Counted from the first letter of the stretch, positions 26,900-36,197 are shown. The stretch: 63,365 nucleotides of DNA from Verrucomicrobia subdivision 6 bacterium (GCA_945874125.1 CAMCFB010000003.1:1-63365), one strand, 5' to 3'. The notes: a model not told the origin generated them from the letters alone. A program made the numbers and translations.

Positions 26900-28364
26900 G
26901 ACGATCTTTAGGATAACGAATTCGAGGCCGAAGGATACTCTCCAACGCGGTGGCGAGGGAGTGGCGAGCAGATTTCCACTCGCTTTGGGTTAACCCGGAG
27001 TGATTCCAGTGCCCCTCTGTTTCGCGTTCGGAAAAAAGTTTTTCGACCAGTTTAGCGGCATCGCCCGGAGCCGGTTTCTCCATGGAGCGGGAGGCGGACT
27101 CGGCCATATCGGCGAGGGAGAGAAGGGCGGTTTCGGGGGATTGGGGAATAGGTCCGCCATAACGAAAAGGGGATTCCTCGACGGGAGGAATATCTTCATC
27201 CCGCAGACGAAGGATTTTACCGCCAGCCCGAGCATCTTTTTCCTGTTGGAGGGCTTTTTGATAAAAGTACCAGACGATTGAGGTGCCGTGGTGCTCGCGG
27301 ATGGCTTCTCGAACGCGGCGGGGAAGACCATGTTGGCGAGCCAATGATACCCCATCTTTGACGTGGGCGAGGATGATGAGGGCGCTCATGGAAGGGGTGA
27401 GGTTGTCGTGGGGGTTGGGATCGGTGGGATTAAAGTTTTCGGTGAAGTATTCTGCTTGGTCGATTTTTCCGATGTCGTGATAGAGGGCCATGGCACGGCA
27501 GGCGCGGGGGTTGGCCGTGTGGGTGGAGGAGGCGGCGGCTTCGGCCAAGTGTCCCACCAGAATACTGTGCAGGTAGGTGCCGGGGGCTTCGAGGGAGAGG
27601 CGGCGGAGAACGGGATGGTCGAGGCTGGTCAGTTCCAGCCAAGAGAGGTCGGTCGTGCGATCGAAGGCAGATTCGAGAACAGGGAGGAGGGCCCCGACCA
27701 CGATCGCCCCAAAGAGTCCGAGGCCAGCGGCGGAGATGGCCTCGGTCAGCAGGACATTGCGTGCCAAAGCGAAGTTCAAGCCCGAGGAGAAGATTGTGGC
27801 CAGAAGGGCCACGAGACCGAGGCCGGCGCCGGCCCGAAGGAGGTCGGAGCGGCGGGCGATTTTGCGGGAGAGGAAGATGGCCGCCAGGCCGGTGAGAAGA
27901 GAGGAGAGGAGGTAACGGCTATCGGGTCGGAGGAGAAAGAATTCGCCCATTCCGAGAAGAGCAATGAGGAGAAGTCCCGCCCGAGGACCAACCAGAGTGG
28001 TGAGGACGAGGGCGGCGAGGGCGGGGGGGATGAGGTAGGAGCTAGCGCCAAAGGAGATGCGGGGTGCAATCGAGAGGAGAAGGAGAATAAAGGCAAAGTT
28101 GGCCACGAGAGTGAGCAGGAAGAGTGCGAGAAGACGGTTTCGTCGCAATGTTTCGGGCAAGACGACGGAGAGAATCAGGGGCAGGACGATGGCGACAAAG
28201 ATCGCCGCAATCCAAGCCGATGGACCGGCCCCCGCTGGGGTGAAAAGAGAGAGGGAGTACGCCGCGACGGAGGTTCCGAGAAAGAGAAAAAAACGAACGA
28301 TGGGATCGGTTTCGAGGCGATGTTCCGACGTCGTGCGGCGGTTTGGGGAAGAGGTGCGGCTCAC
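26820..28364 (-). CDS. 7TM-HD phosphohydrolase, PgpH-like
   Basis: 514 residues from GTG 28364, which overlaps the phoH stop as GTGA. The N-terminal half has seven or eight TM segments (from FFLFLGTSVAAYSLSLF to LGLFGAIVVGALLPVL). The C-terminal half is an HD phosphohydrolase: VLRRLSLEAPGTYLHSILVGHLAE, the metal motif YHDIGK (HD at 296-297), LIILAHVKDG and VREAIREHHGTSIVWYFY. This is the PgpH class, whose Listeria member degrades cyclic-di-AMP. The large extracellular 7TMR-HDED domain of Listeria PgpH is missing, so this is a short form. Its last 80 nt overlap ybeY. Confidence 0.87.
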   Translation of the reverse strand: MSRTSSPNRRTTSEHRLETDPIVRFFLFLGTSVAAYSLSLFTPAGAGPSAWIAAIFVAIVLPLILSVVLPETLRRNRLLALFLLTLVANFAFILLLLSIAPRISFGASSYLIPPALAALVLTTLVGPRAGLLLIALLGMGEFFLLRPDSRYLLSSLLTGLAAIFLSRKIARRSDLLRAGAGLGLVALLATIFSSGLNFALARNVLLTEAISAAGLGLFGAIVVGALLPVLESAFDRTTDLSWLELTSLDHPVLRRLSLEAPGTYLHSILVGHLAEAAASSTHTANPRACRAMALYHDIGKIDQAEYFTENFNPTDPNPHDNLTPSMSALIILAHVKDGVSLARQHGLPRRVREAIREHHGTSIVWYFYQKALQQEKDARAGGKILRLRDEDIPPVEESPFRYGGPIPQSPETALLSLADMAESASRSMEKPAPGDAAKLVEKLFSERETEGHWNHSGLTQSEWKSARHSLATALESILRPRIRYPKDRRGYKTHPHPVEESPAPIPGESRLSPS

Positions 28365-29335
28365 AGGGTGAGGCTGGTCTGTCGCAATCCGCGATGCTCC
28401 TTATAGGCTCGGACAATTTTTCCGACGAGTTCGTGTCGGATCACGTCCGTATCTTCGAAACGAACAAACCCGATTCCGTCCACGGGGGTGAGCGCTTGCA
28501 CCGCCTCGACCAAGCCGGATTTGCGGCTGTGCGGAAGATCGACCTGAGTCGGGTCCCCCGTGACGATACATTTGGATTCGGCACCGAGGCGGGTGAGGAA
28601 CATAAACATTTGTTCGGTGGTGGCGTTTTGGCCTTCGTCCAAGATGACAAAGGCACCGTTCAAAGTGCGTCCTCGCATGTAGGCGAGGGGAGCGATCTCC
28701 AAGATCCCTTTGTCCATGAGTTTTTGGATCTCCTCGACATCGAGCATGTCGTAAAGGGCATCGTAGAGGGGGCGAAGGTAAGGAAATATTTTTTCCTGGA
28801 GATCGCCGGGGAGAAAGCCGAGAGCTTCGCCCGCTTCGACGGCGGGGCGGGTCAGGATGATGCGGTTAATTTTGTCCGACTTGAGGTAGGAGATGGCCAT
28901 GGCCATGGCGAGGTAGGTTTTGCCTGTTCCGGCGGGACCGATGCCGAAGACAAGATCGTGGTGCCGGATGGTTTCGACGTAGGCTTTTTGGAGGAAGGTT
29001 TTTGGAAGGATGGCGGGTTTTTTGGCGGAAACCTGGATGCGGCAGGACCACATGCCCTCCAGGCTTTTCCCTTCCCCCCGATGCACGGCCCGGAGAGCGT
29101 GAAGAAATTCGTAACGGCGGACACGCAGGCCGTGCTGGCGGGCGAGGTGAAGCTGGCGAAAGAGCTCCTGGGCGTTGGCGACATGTTTCTCCAGCCCGTC
29201 GATTTTAAGCAGGGTATCACGGATGGTGATTTTGACGTTGAGGGTGTTTTCCGCCTCGCGGAGGAGGGATTCATCGGCCGCGTAGAGTTCGGAAAGGGTG
29301 TGGGCGTTTTCGAAAGTCAGGGTTTGTTCGCTCAT
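28361..29335 (-). CDS. phoH: PhoH-family ATPase (YbeZ-like)
   Basis: 324 residues. N-terminal KH-like part (residues 10-85), then the PhoH ATPase with Walker A GPAGTGKT (133-140), TRPAVEAGEALGFLPGDLQEK, and Walker B GAFVILDEGQNAT followed by TGDPTQVDLP. Cytoplasmic; in other bacteria YbeZ works with YbeY in rRNA processing, and the operon order here supports the same partnership. No Shine-Dalgarno is seen; the ATG is preceded by TCC, as TCCTATG. Confidence 0.94.
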   Translation of the reverse strand: MSEQTLTFENAHTLSELYAADESLLREAENTLNVKITIRDTLLKIDGLEKHVANAQELFRQLHLARQHGLRVRRYEFLHALRAVHRGEGKSLEGMWSCRIQVSAKKPAILPKTFLQKAYVETIRHHDLVFGIGPAGTGKTYLAMAMAISYLKSDKINRIILTRPAVEAGEALGFLPGDLQEKIFPYLRPLYDALYDMLDVEEIQKLMDKGILEIAPLAYMRGRTLNGAFVILDEGQNATTEQMFMFLTRLGAESKCIVTGDPTQVDLPHSRKSGLVEAVQALTPVDGIGFVRFEDTDVIRHELVGKIVRAYKEHRGLRQTSLTL

Positions 29336-29392
29336 AGGATGATTTGAGTTCTAGGGAGGAAGGGAGGGGGGGAAAGAAAGATATTTGGGATG

Positions 29393-30727
29393 TTAACGAA
29401 GGCGGGAATCGAGTTTGGCGGCGGCGCGTTGCAGAGTGGTGAGGGCGGATCCGACGGATTGCTGAGCTCCTTTCGAATCGAGGGGAAGCGGAATGGCGGT
29501 TTCGAGGGAGGTGACCCGAGCGCAGAAGCTATCATTGATCATGAGGCCGAGGAATTCCCCCCCTAAAGTGAGAACCAGGTCGCCGGAGGAGGGGGCATAC
29601 TCTCCTTGGAGTCGATTGAGGAAACGAGAGTCCATTTCGAGGTACCCGGGAAGATCGGGGGAGAGGCGGAAAGCACACTCCCCATAGCCGTCGCCGCGGG
29701 GTGAGATGAGTAGGCTTTTGGGGAAGCGAAATGGGTCGGTGGCGAGCCGGTAGGGTGCGGTGCCGGCAGATTTGGCTTCGGAGCCAGAAAGGGAGAGGAG
29801 CAGGAGGCGAGGATCGCCCTGGCGAAGGGAGTGAAGGGTGGGGATAGGTTGAGGGAAATCAGCTGGAGCGGGGAGCGTGAGGGAACCGGAGAGCGATTTC
29901 CAGGAACCGCCCGCATCGCCGAAAGTGAAGGGGGTTTGCTCGAGCGAAATCAGGGCGGCGGTGCGAGTGCCGTCGGTCAGGAGAATAGATTTCCATTCGC
30001 GCCGGCGAGGTCCTGAGCCTTGCGCGGAGGTGCGCTCCGTCACGATGGAGAGAGTGGCGCGGCGGTTGAGGTAGTCGGCGTAAAGGGAGTTGGGTGCGAT
30101 GGGACGAAATTCGCGAATTTCCTGGGTTATCTCACCCGACTTTTCCGCCAAGCGGGTGACGCCCTGGGAGAGCGATTGGTTTTGTTCCAGCAGTTTCTTC
30201 TTTTCCTCCTCGGCATTGCGGAGGGTGATTTCGACCTGACGAGCACGCTCTTCGGAGGTGCGGGCAGTGACCGTAGCGGCGGTGAGTTGCGAGCGCAGAG
30301 CCTCTCCTTCCTTTTTTAATTTTTCCTCCGCTTGGCGGAGGGCCAGAGCCTCCGCCCGAGCGGCTTCCAGGGCGGCACGGTTTCGTTCCGTTTCGATGCC
30401 GGCCTGTTGGGCGAGACGAAGAGACTCCTGCTCTGCCTTGGTCAGGCGTTCCGAAAGTTCGGTTGTGCGGGCGCGAGCTTGATCGAGAACGGTCGCGCGG
30501 CTGCGGGACTCATCCCGCGTGGTGGCGAGATCTAGGGCCAATTTTTCGCGGTTGGCTTTCTCTTCTTCCAGGGTGAGGCGAAGAGCTGCGACCACATCTT
30601 CGCGGGCGGAAACGGGTTGGGCAGCCGAAGGGGGGGCGGGAGGGAGTTCGTTTTTATCCCAGCGGGTGAGGGCCAGAAGGTTGAGGAGGAGGAAATCGCA
30701 GAGAATGAGGAGGAGGGTCTTATTCAT
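29393..30727 (-). CDS. Membrane-anchored coiled-coil protein, unknown function
   Basis: 444 residues from ATG 30727 (MNKTLLLILCDFLLLNLLAL), which opens a single N-terminal TM segment; an in-frame ATG seven codons upstream is less likely. Residues about 45-215 are a long Glu/Ala/Arg-rich coiled coil. The C-terminal part (about 220-440) looks globular, with beta-rich stretches (RATLSIVTERTS, GDLVLTLGGEFLGLMINDSF). No known domain is recognised. It follows the membrane protein gene (30767-32371) by 39 nt on the same strand, so the two may act together in the inner membrane. Confidence 0.65.
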   Translation of the reverse strand: MNKTLLLILCDFLLLNLLALTRWDKNELPPAPPSAAQPVSAREDVVAALRLTLEEEKANREKLALDLATTRDESRSRATVLDQARARTTELSERLTKAEQESLRLAQQAGIETERNRAALEAARAEALALRQAEEKLKKEGEALRSQLTAATVTARTSEERARQVEITLRNAEEEKKKLLEQNQSLSQGVTRLAEKSGEITQEIREFRPIAPNSLYADYLNRRATLSIVTERTSAQGSGPRRREWKSILLTDGTRTAALISLEQTPFTFGDAGGSWKSLSGSLTLPAPADFPQPIPTLHSLRQGDPRLLLLSLSGSEAKSAGTAPYRLATDPFRFPKSLLISPRGDGYGECAFRLSPDLPGYLEMDSRFLNRLQGEYAPSSGDLVLTLGGEFLGLMINDSFCARVTSLETAIPLPLDSKGAQQSVGSALTTLQRAAAKLDSRLR

Positions 30728-30766
30728 CAGAGTGGGTGCGTGGGGCAAAGCCTCACCGTTCGGGGG

Positions 30767-32371
30767 CTACTTCTTTTCGGGGGGAATCAGAAGGCGTTGC
30801 TTGAGGGCGCGCACGTGAAAGATTTTGACGATGGCCACGCCGGCGATGCCGAAAAGGTTGGAGGCGTAGGCGGCGAGCAGGCTGGGCTGAATGAGACCGA
30901 TGACTTGGAGGACTAAGGCGGTAGCGGTGCCGGCGATGCCCACGTAGAGGCCGGCATCGAAGAGGTTATCCTCATTTTCGAGAAGGCGGAGTTTGAGTTG
31001 GGGGTCGCCCGGGCCGTTTTCGATTTGGCGCATTCGGCGGACGCAAATTCGGTAGACGGCGATTTGCAGACCAAGAAAAATGGCCAAGGTGATGAGGTTG
31101 GTGGGGTCCATAGCGTTTCCTTTCGTCGATTGATTTTTAGCGGAGAAGGGGGTTTCGGCCAGACTCAATCGATAGCGGGGGAGGGGGCGGGGATGAAGCC
31201 AGGCAGGTTCGAGGGCGGCCCCGAGAAGAAACGCGAGAAGAGCGGTTTGCAGGAGGCGTGGGGCGAGCCGCCAAGGACCGGGGCTATGCGGGAAAGGGTT
31301 CGGCAGCCAACGCCAGAAGGCGAGAATGAGAAACCAGGAGCTGACCAGAAAAAGGAGGGCGCGAAGGAGAAGCAGAGGTTTTTCCCAGCGCAGGAGAGTG
31401 GGAAAGAGATCGGGCGGGAAAAGAAGTTGGGATGAGATGACGGGGGCATGACGTTGGACAAGGAGCTCAACCGCTCCTCGACCGAGGAGGATGGAGGAGG
31501 AAAGGTCGGCCCAGGGGCGGGCGGGGTTTTGGGGAAGGAGGGTGAGGCGGTCGACCGGGCCTGCCCAGAAGGTAGCGGCGAGCAGCAGGTCGCCGGGTTC
31601 GGTGGGGGAACGGATCTGGTCGGAAAACCAGTGCAGGGAGGGAAGAGTATCGATCGAGCCGAGGATTTTTCGAAGCGAGTCGTATTCGAAACGGCGGGCG
31701 AGGGAGAGGAGGGAGAGGACGAAGGGTTGCAAGGGGCGGAGGGAGCGGTCGGAGATCGATTGTTGGGCAAGGATTTTCATATCGCCCGCGACTTTGGCAG
31801 TGAAAGCGCTGGTATCGAGGAGGTGAGCGGCGAGGAGGAGAGTAGCTTCGAGGGGTTGGCCCCCAGGGCTCTGGGCGGGGAGAAGGGGGGGTTGAGGAGG
31901 AAGGGAGATGGAATCGAGAAGGGATTGGACGCCAGGTGAGGGGTTGGCGCGGAGCTGATCGCGTAAGCGGAGACGGACAGGTTCGCGGAGAAGAAGAGTG
32001 AGGGTGGGGGGCGGGCGGGAGCTGGTTTTTTCAAAGGCAAGGCCTGAGGTGGCAAGAATGAGTTCGAGGCGGGTATCGCGGGTGCCGAGCCAAGCGAGAT
32101 CTTGGCGGGAGGAGAGAAGAGAGCGGGCCTGGGTGACCAAGCTCTGGGCATCGGGCAGGTGCATCGATTCGGCAAGGAGGGAGAGTCGAAGACCCGCGCC
32201 GAGATGTTCCGAAGCGAGGAGGGAGTCGGCCAAGGCGGAGAGGGATGGGGTGTTTTGTCCGGCGGCGGCGAGAAGACGCTGATCGATCGCCTGAAATCGG
32301 ACGGGGAGAAGCGCGGCGGTTGCCCAAGCAGCGACTCCAAGGCCGAGAGAGGCTAGAGGTGAGAATTTCAG
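30767..32371 (-). CDS. Multi-pass membrane protein, unknown function; possible fused or dual-start gene
   Basis: The frame is open from the alr stop. I place the start at CTG 32371, which overlaps the alr TGA as CTGA and opens a signal-anchor (LKFSPLASLGLGVAAWATAALL); the first conventional alternative (TTG 32233) would lose that segment. The product has 534 residues: an extracytoplasmic helical region (about 30-300), two TM segments (LLLRALLFLVSSWFLILAFW, LLQTALLAFLLGAALEP), then a 114-residue module with three TM segments beginning MDPTNLITLAIFLGLQIAVY. That module has its own ATG (31111) with an AAAGGAA sequence eight bases upstream, so it may also be made as a separate small protein. Family not recognised. 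Confidence 0.6.
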   Translation of the reverse strand: MKFSPLASLGLGVAAWATAALLPVRFQAIDQRLLAAAGQNTPSLSALADSLLASEHLGAGLRLSLLAESMHLPDAQSLVTQARSLLSSRQDLAWLGTRDTRLELILATSGLAFEKTSSRPPPTLTLLLREPVRLRLRDQLRANPSPGVQSLLDSISLPPQPPLLPAQSPGGQPLEATLLLAAHLLDTSAFTAKVAGDMKILAQQSISDRSLRPLQPFVLSLLSLARRFEYDSLRKILGSIDTLPSLHWFSDQIRSPTEPGDLLLAATFWAGPVDRLTLLPQNPARPWADLSSSILLGRGAVELLVQRHAPVISSQLLFPPDLFPTLLRWEKPLLLLRALLFLVSSWFLILAFWRWLPNPFPHSPGPWRLAPRLLQTALLAFLLGAALEPAWLHPRPLPRYRLSLAETPFSAKNQSTKGNAMDPTNLITLAIFLGLQIAVYRICVRRMRQIENGPGDPQLKLRLLENEDNLFDAGLYVGIAGTATALVLQVIGLIQPSLLAAYASNLFGIAGVAIVKIFHVRALKQRLLIPPEKK

Positions 32372-33459
32372 ATGAGGGAACGGGGCAAAGAGGGGTGAAT
32401 GCGGGTAAGAATTTCCCAGGGGATGGTGCCGGCTTCGCGGGCGAGGTCAGTCGCCGTGCGTGTTTTGCGGCCCGAACGACCGATCCAGATCACCTCTTGG
32501 CCACGGTGGGGTTGGGGTAGGCGGGAGACATCGAGGAGAGTCATATCCATGGTCACGCGGCCGAGGATGGGGCAGAGCTGACCTTGGATGAGGGCGTGAC
32601 CACGGGAGGAGAGGGAGCGTGGCAGACCGTGGGCGTAGCCGGTAGCAACGGTGGCGACGCGGAGGTTACGAGGAGCGCGGTAGGTGGCGCCGTAGCTGAT
32701 GGTTTGGCCGCGGGGAACGGAGCGGACGAGAAGAATTTTGGATTTCCAGGAGAGAACGGGTTGAAGCTGGGGAGTGGCGCGAGGGAGAGTGGCGTAGCCG
32801 TAGAGGCCCAGGCCCGGGCGGGCGTGGGTGGAGGAAAAGGGGAGGCGGGAGATGAGCGCCGCGGTGTTGCCCCAGTGGTGGGGAAGATTTTTCGGAAGCA
32901 GATCGGCGCGTTGGAGTTGTCGGCGGGTGAAAGCGGGATTCGAATCGGCGCAGGCGAGGTGGGTAAAGGTTCCGACTAGGTCGAGGAGGGGTTGTTGGGC
33001 GATGAATTGAAGGAGGTGAAGGAATTCGGCCGGAGGTGCACCGAGGCGATTCATACCCGTATCAAGTTTGGCTTGGATGAGAGCAGGAGTGCGGGCGCGC
33101 TGGGCGGCGCGGGCGAGTTCGCGGGCTTCGGCCAGAGAGGAGAGGGTGATGGTGAGGCGGTGACGGAGGGCGATGGAAAATTCAAATGGAAGAGTGGAGC
33201 CGAGAAGGAGGATGGGTTGACGGATGCCGGCTTGGCGCAATTGAACACCTTCGGATGCGCAGGCGACGCCAAACTCCTCGCATCCCGCTCGGGCGAGGGC
33301 GCGGGTGATGGGAATAAGGCCGTGTCCATAGGCATCGTCTTTGACCACGGCGAGCAGGCGGCCTTTTTTGGGCAGAGCGCGACGGAGGACACGGAGATTG
33401 TTGCGAAGAGCGGAGAGAGATAACTCGCACCAGGTGCGGGCATCGCGCGGGGCTTTCAT
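32368..33459 (-). CDS. alr: Alanine racemase
   Basis: Makes D-alanine for peptidoglycan; PLP enzyme of the cytoplasm. 363 residues from ATG 33459 (MKAPRDARTWCELSLSALRNNL), the family N terminus; the longer open frame runs back into tsaB and is Pro/Ser noise. The PLP lysine lies in AVVKDDAYGHG (usual form AVVKANAYGHG). The second catalytic residue, Tyr, is in ISYGATY. Other blocks are LDTGMNRLG, RPGLGLYGY and GRVTMDMTLLDVS. Its stop overlaps the probable CTG start of the following membrane protein gene. Confidence 0.95.
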   Translation of the reverse strand: MKAPRDARTWCELSLSALRNNLRVLRRALPKKGRLLAVVKDDAYGHGLIPITRALARAGCEEFGVACASEGVQLRQAGIRQPILLLGSTLPFEFSIALRHRLTITLSSLAEARELARAAQRARTPALIQAKLDTGMNRLGAPPAEFLHLLQFIAQQPLLDLVGTFTHLACADSNPAFTRRQLQRADLLPKNLPHHWGNTAALISRLPFSSTHARPGLGLYGYATLPRATPQLQPVLSWKSKILLVRSVPRGQTISYGATYRAPRNLRVATVATGYAHGLPRSLSSRGHALIQGQLCPILGRVTMDMTLLDVSRLPQPHRGQEVIWIGRSGRKTRTATDLAREAGTIPWEILTRIHPSLPRSLI

Positions 33460-33508
33460 CCCCCCGAGAGTAGAGGTGGAAGGAGTCAGGCGAGAGTCAA
33501 AAAAGGGG

Positions 33509-34093
33509 TCAGGCACCGGGCGTGACGGCTGGTCGAAGATGAAGTGGGGCGAGGGGGAGATCGGGTTCGAGCGGTTGGGTGGTAAGGGAGGAGAGAAGGT
33601 GAAGGGCGGAGGGGTGAGCTTCTTGGGGGATGCCTGGAAGGGAGTCGGGGGTGACGGCCAAGGAGCAGCGGGAGAGAAGTTCGGGAAGGTGAGCGATCGG
33701 ATGAACGGTCGTGGGGCGAGATAGTTTTCCGTTGGCGTAGTAGGAGGCGAAGACATCGCCCCGGCGGGCGTCGGAAAAAATACCCAAGGTGGTGATGTGA
33801 GGGAACTGTTGGGCGATGGCGTGCGTGCTACGGATCGGCAGGACGGGACAAGACCAGGCGGAGGCTATTCCTTGGGCGGAGGCGATGGCGGATCGTATTC
33901 CGGAAAAAGATCCGGGGCCGACGCCGACGAGGATCTGGTCGGCCGGGGATGGGGTGGGAAGATTTTTTTGCAGCGAGGGGATGAGGGTCGCGGCGACGGT
34001 GCCAGTTAGAGAGCCGGAGTGGAGGATGGTCTGGTCGTGGGCCCAGAGCCAGGTCACGGTGGGGGTGGAGGCTTCGAGGATGAGGCGGAGCAT
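33509..34093 (-). CDS. tsaB: tRNA threonylcarbamoyladenosine biosynthesis protein TsaB
   Basis: 194 residues. ASKHA-fold scaffold partner of TsaD in t6A37 tRNA modification. Recognisable by LILEASTPTVTWLW at the N terminus, the VGVGPGSFSGIRSAIASAQGIA block and SDARRGDVFASYY. The C-terminal half is short and Leu/Pro-rich. tsaD is found 20 kb away at 54739, so both partners are in this window but not in one operon. Lies 49 nt upstream of alr. Confidence 0.92.
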   Translation of the reverse strand: MLRLILEASTPTVTWLWAHDQTILHSGSLTGTVAATLIPSLQKNLPTPSPADQILVGVGPGSFSGIRSAIASAQGIASAWSCPVLPIRSTHAIAQQFPHITTLGIFSDARRGDVFASYYANGKLSRPTTVHPIAHLPELLSRCSLAVTPDSLPGIPQEAHPSALHLLSSLTTQPLEPDLPLAPLHLRPAVTPGA

Positions 34094-34135
34094 GGAATAG
34101 TTTCGGGCTTGGAGGGTAAATGCGCGAAGGAAAAG

Positions 34136-34948
34136 TCAGGGTTTTTGGGAAGATTCCGTTTCGGAGTAAATGGGGATGGGTTCGCCGTCGGGGCGGTAAT
34201 CGAGTTCGGGACCGCCTCCACGAATTAAACGTATGTCGAAGGTGCCGTATTGAAATTTGAGCTGGGCAAAAATGGGGATGCGGCGGGCGTCATCGGTCAT
34301 CCATATTTTCATCCAGCCTTGATGGCGGGAGGAAGGGCCGTGGGGTTGACCAAAAATCTCGATCAGGGGCAGGGGCGGGCGATCGTCGATTTCGAGTCGG
34401 GCGACTTGGGAGCAGGAGATTTTCGCGAAAAGAGGTTCTTTGTTTTCGATTACCTGCCAGGTGACGGCGCTGCCCTTTTTCCACGGGTAGGCGCGAACAT
34501 GGTAGAGCATCGAGCCGAAATCCTCATATGGTCCTTCGAGAATATCGAAATTTTCCTCAGCTCTTCCGGGAGCAGGGAAAAAGCGTCCGAGCCGAACCGA
34601 GTAGTCGGGCAGAGTGCGGCGGTGGCGGATGTTGCCGCCTTCGTTGCGGTCCTGAATATATTCGGTGGTGCGCCAAGGGTGAAGTTGAGTGAGGGAAGTG
34701 ATGCGGGTACGGATGGGGAAGAAGGCTTCGATCGGTCCCCGAGAGCGGAGGAAAAGTTCGAACCGTTCGATGCCGTCCCGTTTTGGTTCAGGTCGGGCGG
34801 TGAAGGTGGCCTCGGCGGCGTCGATGGGTCCCCATTCAATCAGGTAGGTGAGTTTTTCGCCCTCGGGCCAAGGAAAGGGAGATGGGGCTTGGGCGTGGGT
34901 CAGGACAGGAAGAAGAAGGAAAAGGCAAAAAGGAGTGAGGAGGCTCAC
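34136..34948 (-). CDS. DUF3108-type secreted protein coupled to the nitric oxide synthase gene
   Basis: 270 residues from GTG 34948, which begins two bases after the NOS stop codon and opens a signal peptide (MSLLTPFCLFLLLPVLTHAQA). The mature part matches DUF3108: GEKLTYLIEWGPIDAAEATF near the start, a central RHRRTLPDYSVRLG region, MLYHVRAYPW, and the closing WMKIWMTDDARRIPIFAQLKFQYG. The family is periplasmic with a beta-rich fold; its function is unknown. Close spacing to NOS suggests a shared transcript, but a biochemical link is speculation. Confidence 0.78.
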   Translation of the reverse strand: MSLLTPFCLFLLLPVLTHAQAPSPFPWPEGEKLTYLIEWGPIDAAEATFTARPEPKRDGIERFELFLRSRGPIEAFFPIRTRITSLTQLHPWRTTEYIQDRNEGGNIRHRRTLPDYSVRLGRFFPAPGRAEENFDILEGPYEDFGSMLYHVRAYPWKKGSAVTWQVIENKEPLFAKISCSQVARLEIDDRPPLPLIEIFGQPHGPSSRHQGWMKIWMTDDARRIPIFAQLKFQYGTFDIRLIRGGGPELDYRPDGEPIPIYSETESSQKP

Positions 34949-34950
34949 GA

Positions 34951-36096
34951 TTAGTAAAGTCGTTTTTGGGTAAGGAAGTTGGGGGAAAATTCGGTCGGGT
35001 CGTAGGAGCGCGGCCAAAGTTTGGTCAGGGAACCGGAGAGGGGCGGGATGAGCCAATCCCAACGACCAAAGACGGGGCGGCCCGCTTGGGCTTCGTCCTC
35101 CTCAAAGCGGAGGTGGGAGGCGGTGGCGGAGTGGTGATCGATCAGGCGGACTTTGGCCTGAGCGAAGGAGTGGAGCACGGCGCGGTTCAGTTCCACGAGG
35201 GCCCGATCTTTCCAGAGGGTGGTGGGGCGGGAGGTATCGAGACGGAGCCGTCGGGCGATTTCCGGCAGAAGGTGGTAGCGATTTTCGTCGGCAAAGTTGC
35301 GGGCCCCGATTTCGGTTTCCATGTACCAACCGCTGAAGGGAGCGGCGGGAAAGGAGAGACCGCCGATTTCCAGTTTCATATTGGAGACAACGGGAAGGGC
35401 AAACCAGCGGAGGCGAAGGGAGTCGAGGCAGGAGGAGTCGGGATGGCGGATGGGAACTTCCATCGTGGCTTTTTTGGGGGGAGGAAAGAGTCGAGGTTTT
35501 TTATCGTGCAGGGAGATGATGATGGGAAGCAGGTCGAAGGCGGTCCGTTTTTTTGGTGGTTTCCAGCCAAGGCGGAGGCAGAGGTCGGTAAAATCGGCTT
35601 CGGCGGGGTCACCCAAGATCTGTTTTTTACCGATGCGGTAGCCGGCGTAGCGGCTGAGTTGGTAGTTCCAGATGCGGGGACCACGACCCCGAGAATCGGC
35701 TGGGGGGAAGATGGTGATGGTGGAGCGAATGTCGCCGTGACGGGTGGCGTGGGTCAGGTGATGCAGACAGGCCTGGTAGATTTCTTCCTCGGTGCGGAGA
35801 TGGCGGGCATCGATGACATCCAGTTTGGACCAAAAAAAGCGTCCGACACAGCGGACGCTGTTTCGCCAGGCGAGTCGGCAGCCGTAGTTCAGTTCTGACG
35901 GGGTGAGAGCGTAGGTTCCGGTTTGGCGAATGGATTGGGCGACTTGGCGAAAACGAAGTGGGGTGGGGGTGGGAGCCCCTTTTTCGGTTTGGAGTAGGCG
36001 CAGGAACGCTTCGGCCGATTGGTGGAGGGGGAGAGGGTGTTGGCGTCCCGTCAGGCGGAGTCGATCCGAAAGGGCAAGAAAGGGGCAGGGAGGCAT
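34951..36096 (-). CDS. nos: Bacterial nitric oxide synthase, oxygenase domain only
   Basis: 381 residues, the size of stand-alone bacterial NOS. It makes NO and citrulline from arginine using heme and a pterin, with electrons from a separate reductase. The heme-ligating Cys83 is in GCRLAWRNSVRCVGR. The arginine-binding Glu262 is in GWYMETEIGARNF, the pterin side is RWDWLIPPLSGS, and WNYQLSRYAGYRIG is also family-typical. No reductase domain is attached and none is seen nearby. Cytoplasmic. It is divergent from purD with a 101-nt gap and is followed closely by the DUF3108 gene. Known bacterial cases are mostly in Firmicutes, Actinobacteria and Deinococcus, so this is an uncommon carrier. Confidence 0.95.
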   Translation of the reverse strand: MPPCPFLALSDRLRLTGRQHPLPLHQSAEAFLRLLQTEKGAPTPTPLRFRQVAQSIRQTGTYALTPSELNYGCRLAWRNSVRCVGRFFWSKLDVIDARHLRTEEEIYQACLHHLTHATRHGDIRSTITIFPPADSRGRGPRIWNYQLSRYAGYRIGKKQILGDPAEADFTDLCLRLGWKPPKKRTAFDLLPIIISLHDKKPRLFPPPKKATMEVPIRHPDSSCLDSLRLRWFALPVVSNMKLEIGGLSFPAAPFSGWYMETEIGARNFADENRYHLLPEIARRLRLDTSRPTTLWKDRALVELNRAVLHSFAQAKVRLIDHHSATASHLRFEEDEAQAGRPVFGRWDWLIPPLSGSLTKLWPRSYDPTEFSPNFLTQKRLY

Positions 36097-36197
36097 GATG
36101 GATTAGAGTAGCGAATTGTTGGCTTGGGTAAAACCTTGGTCGACGGGGTAAATGTTTGCTTTCGAAAATCCTGCAAGTTGCGAGAAGAGGAGGTTGC

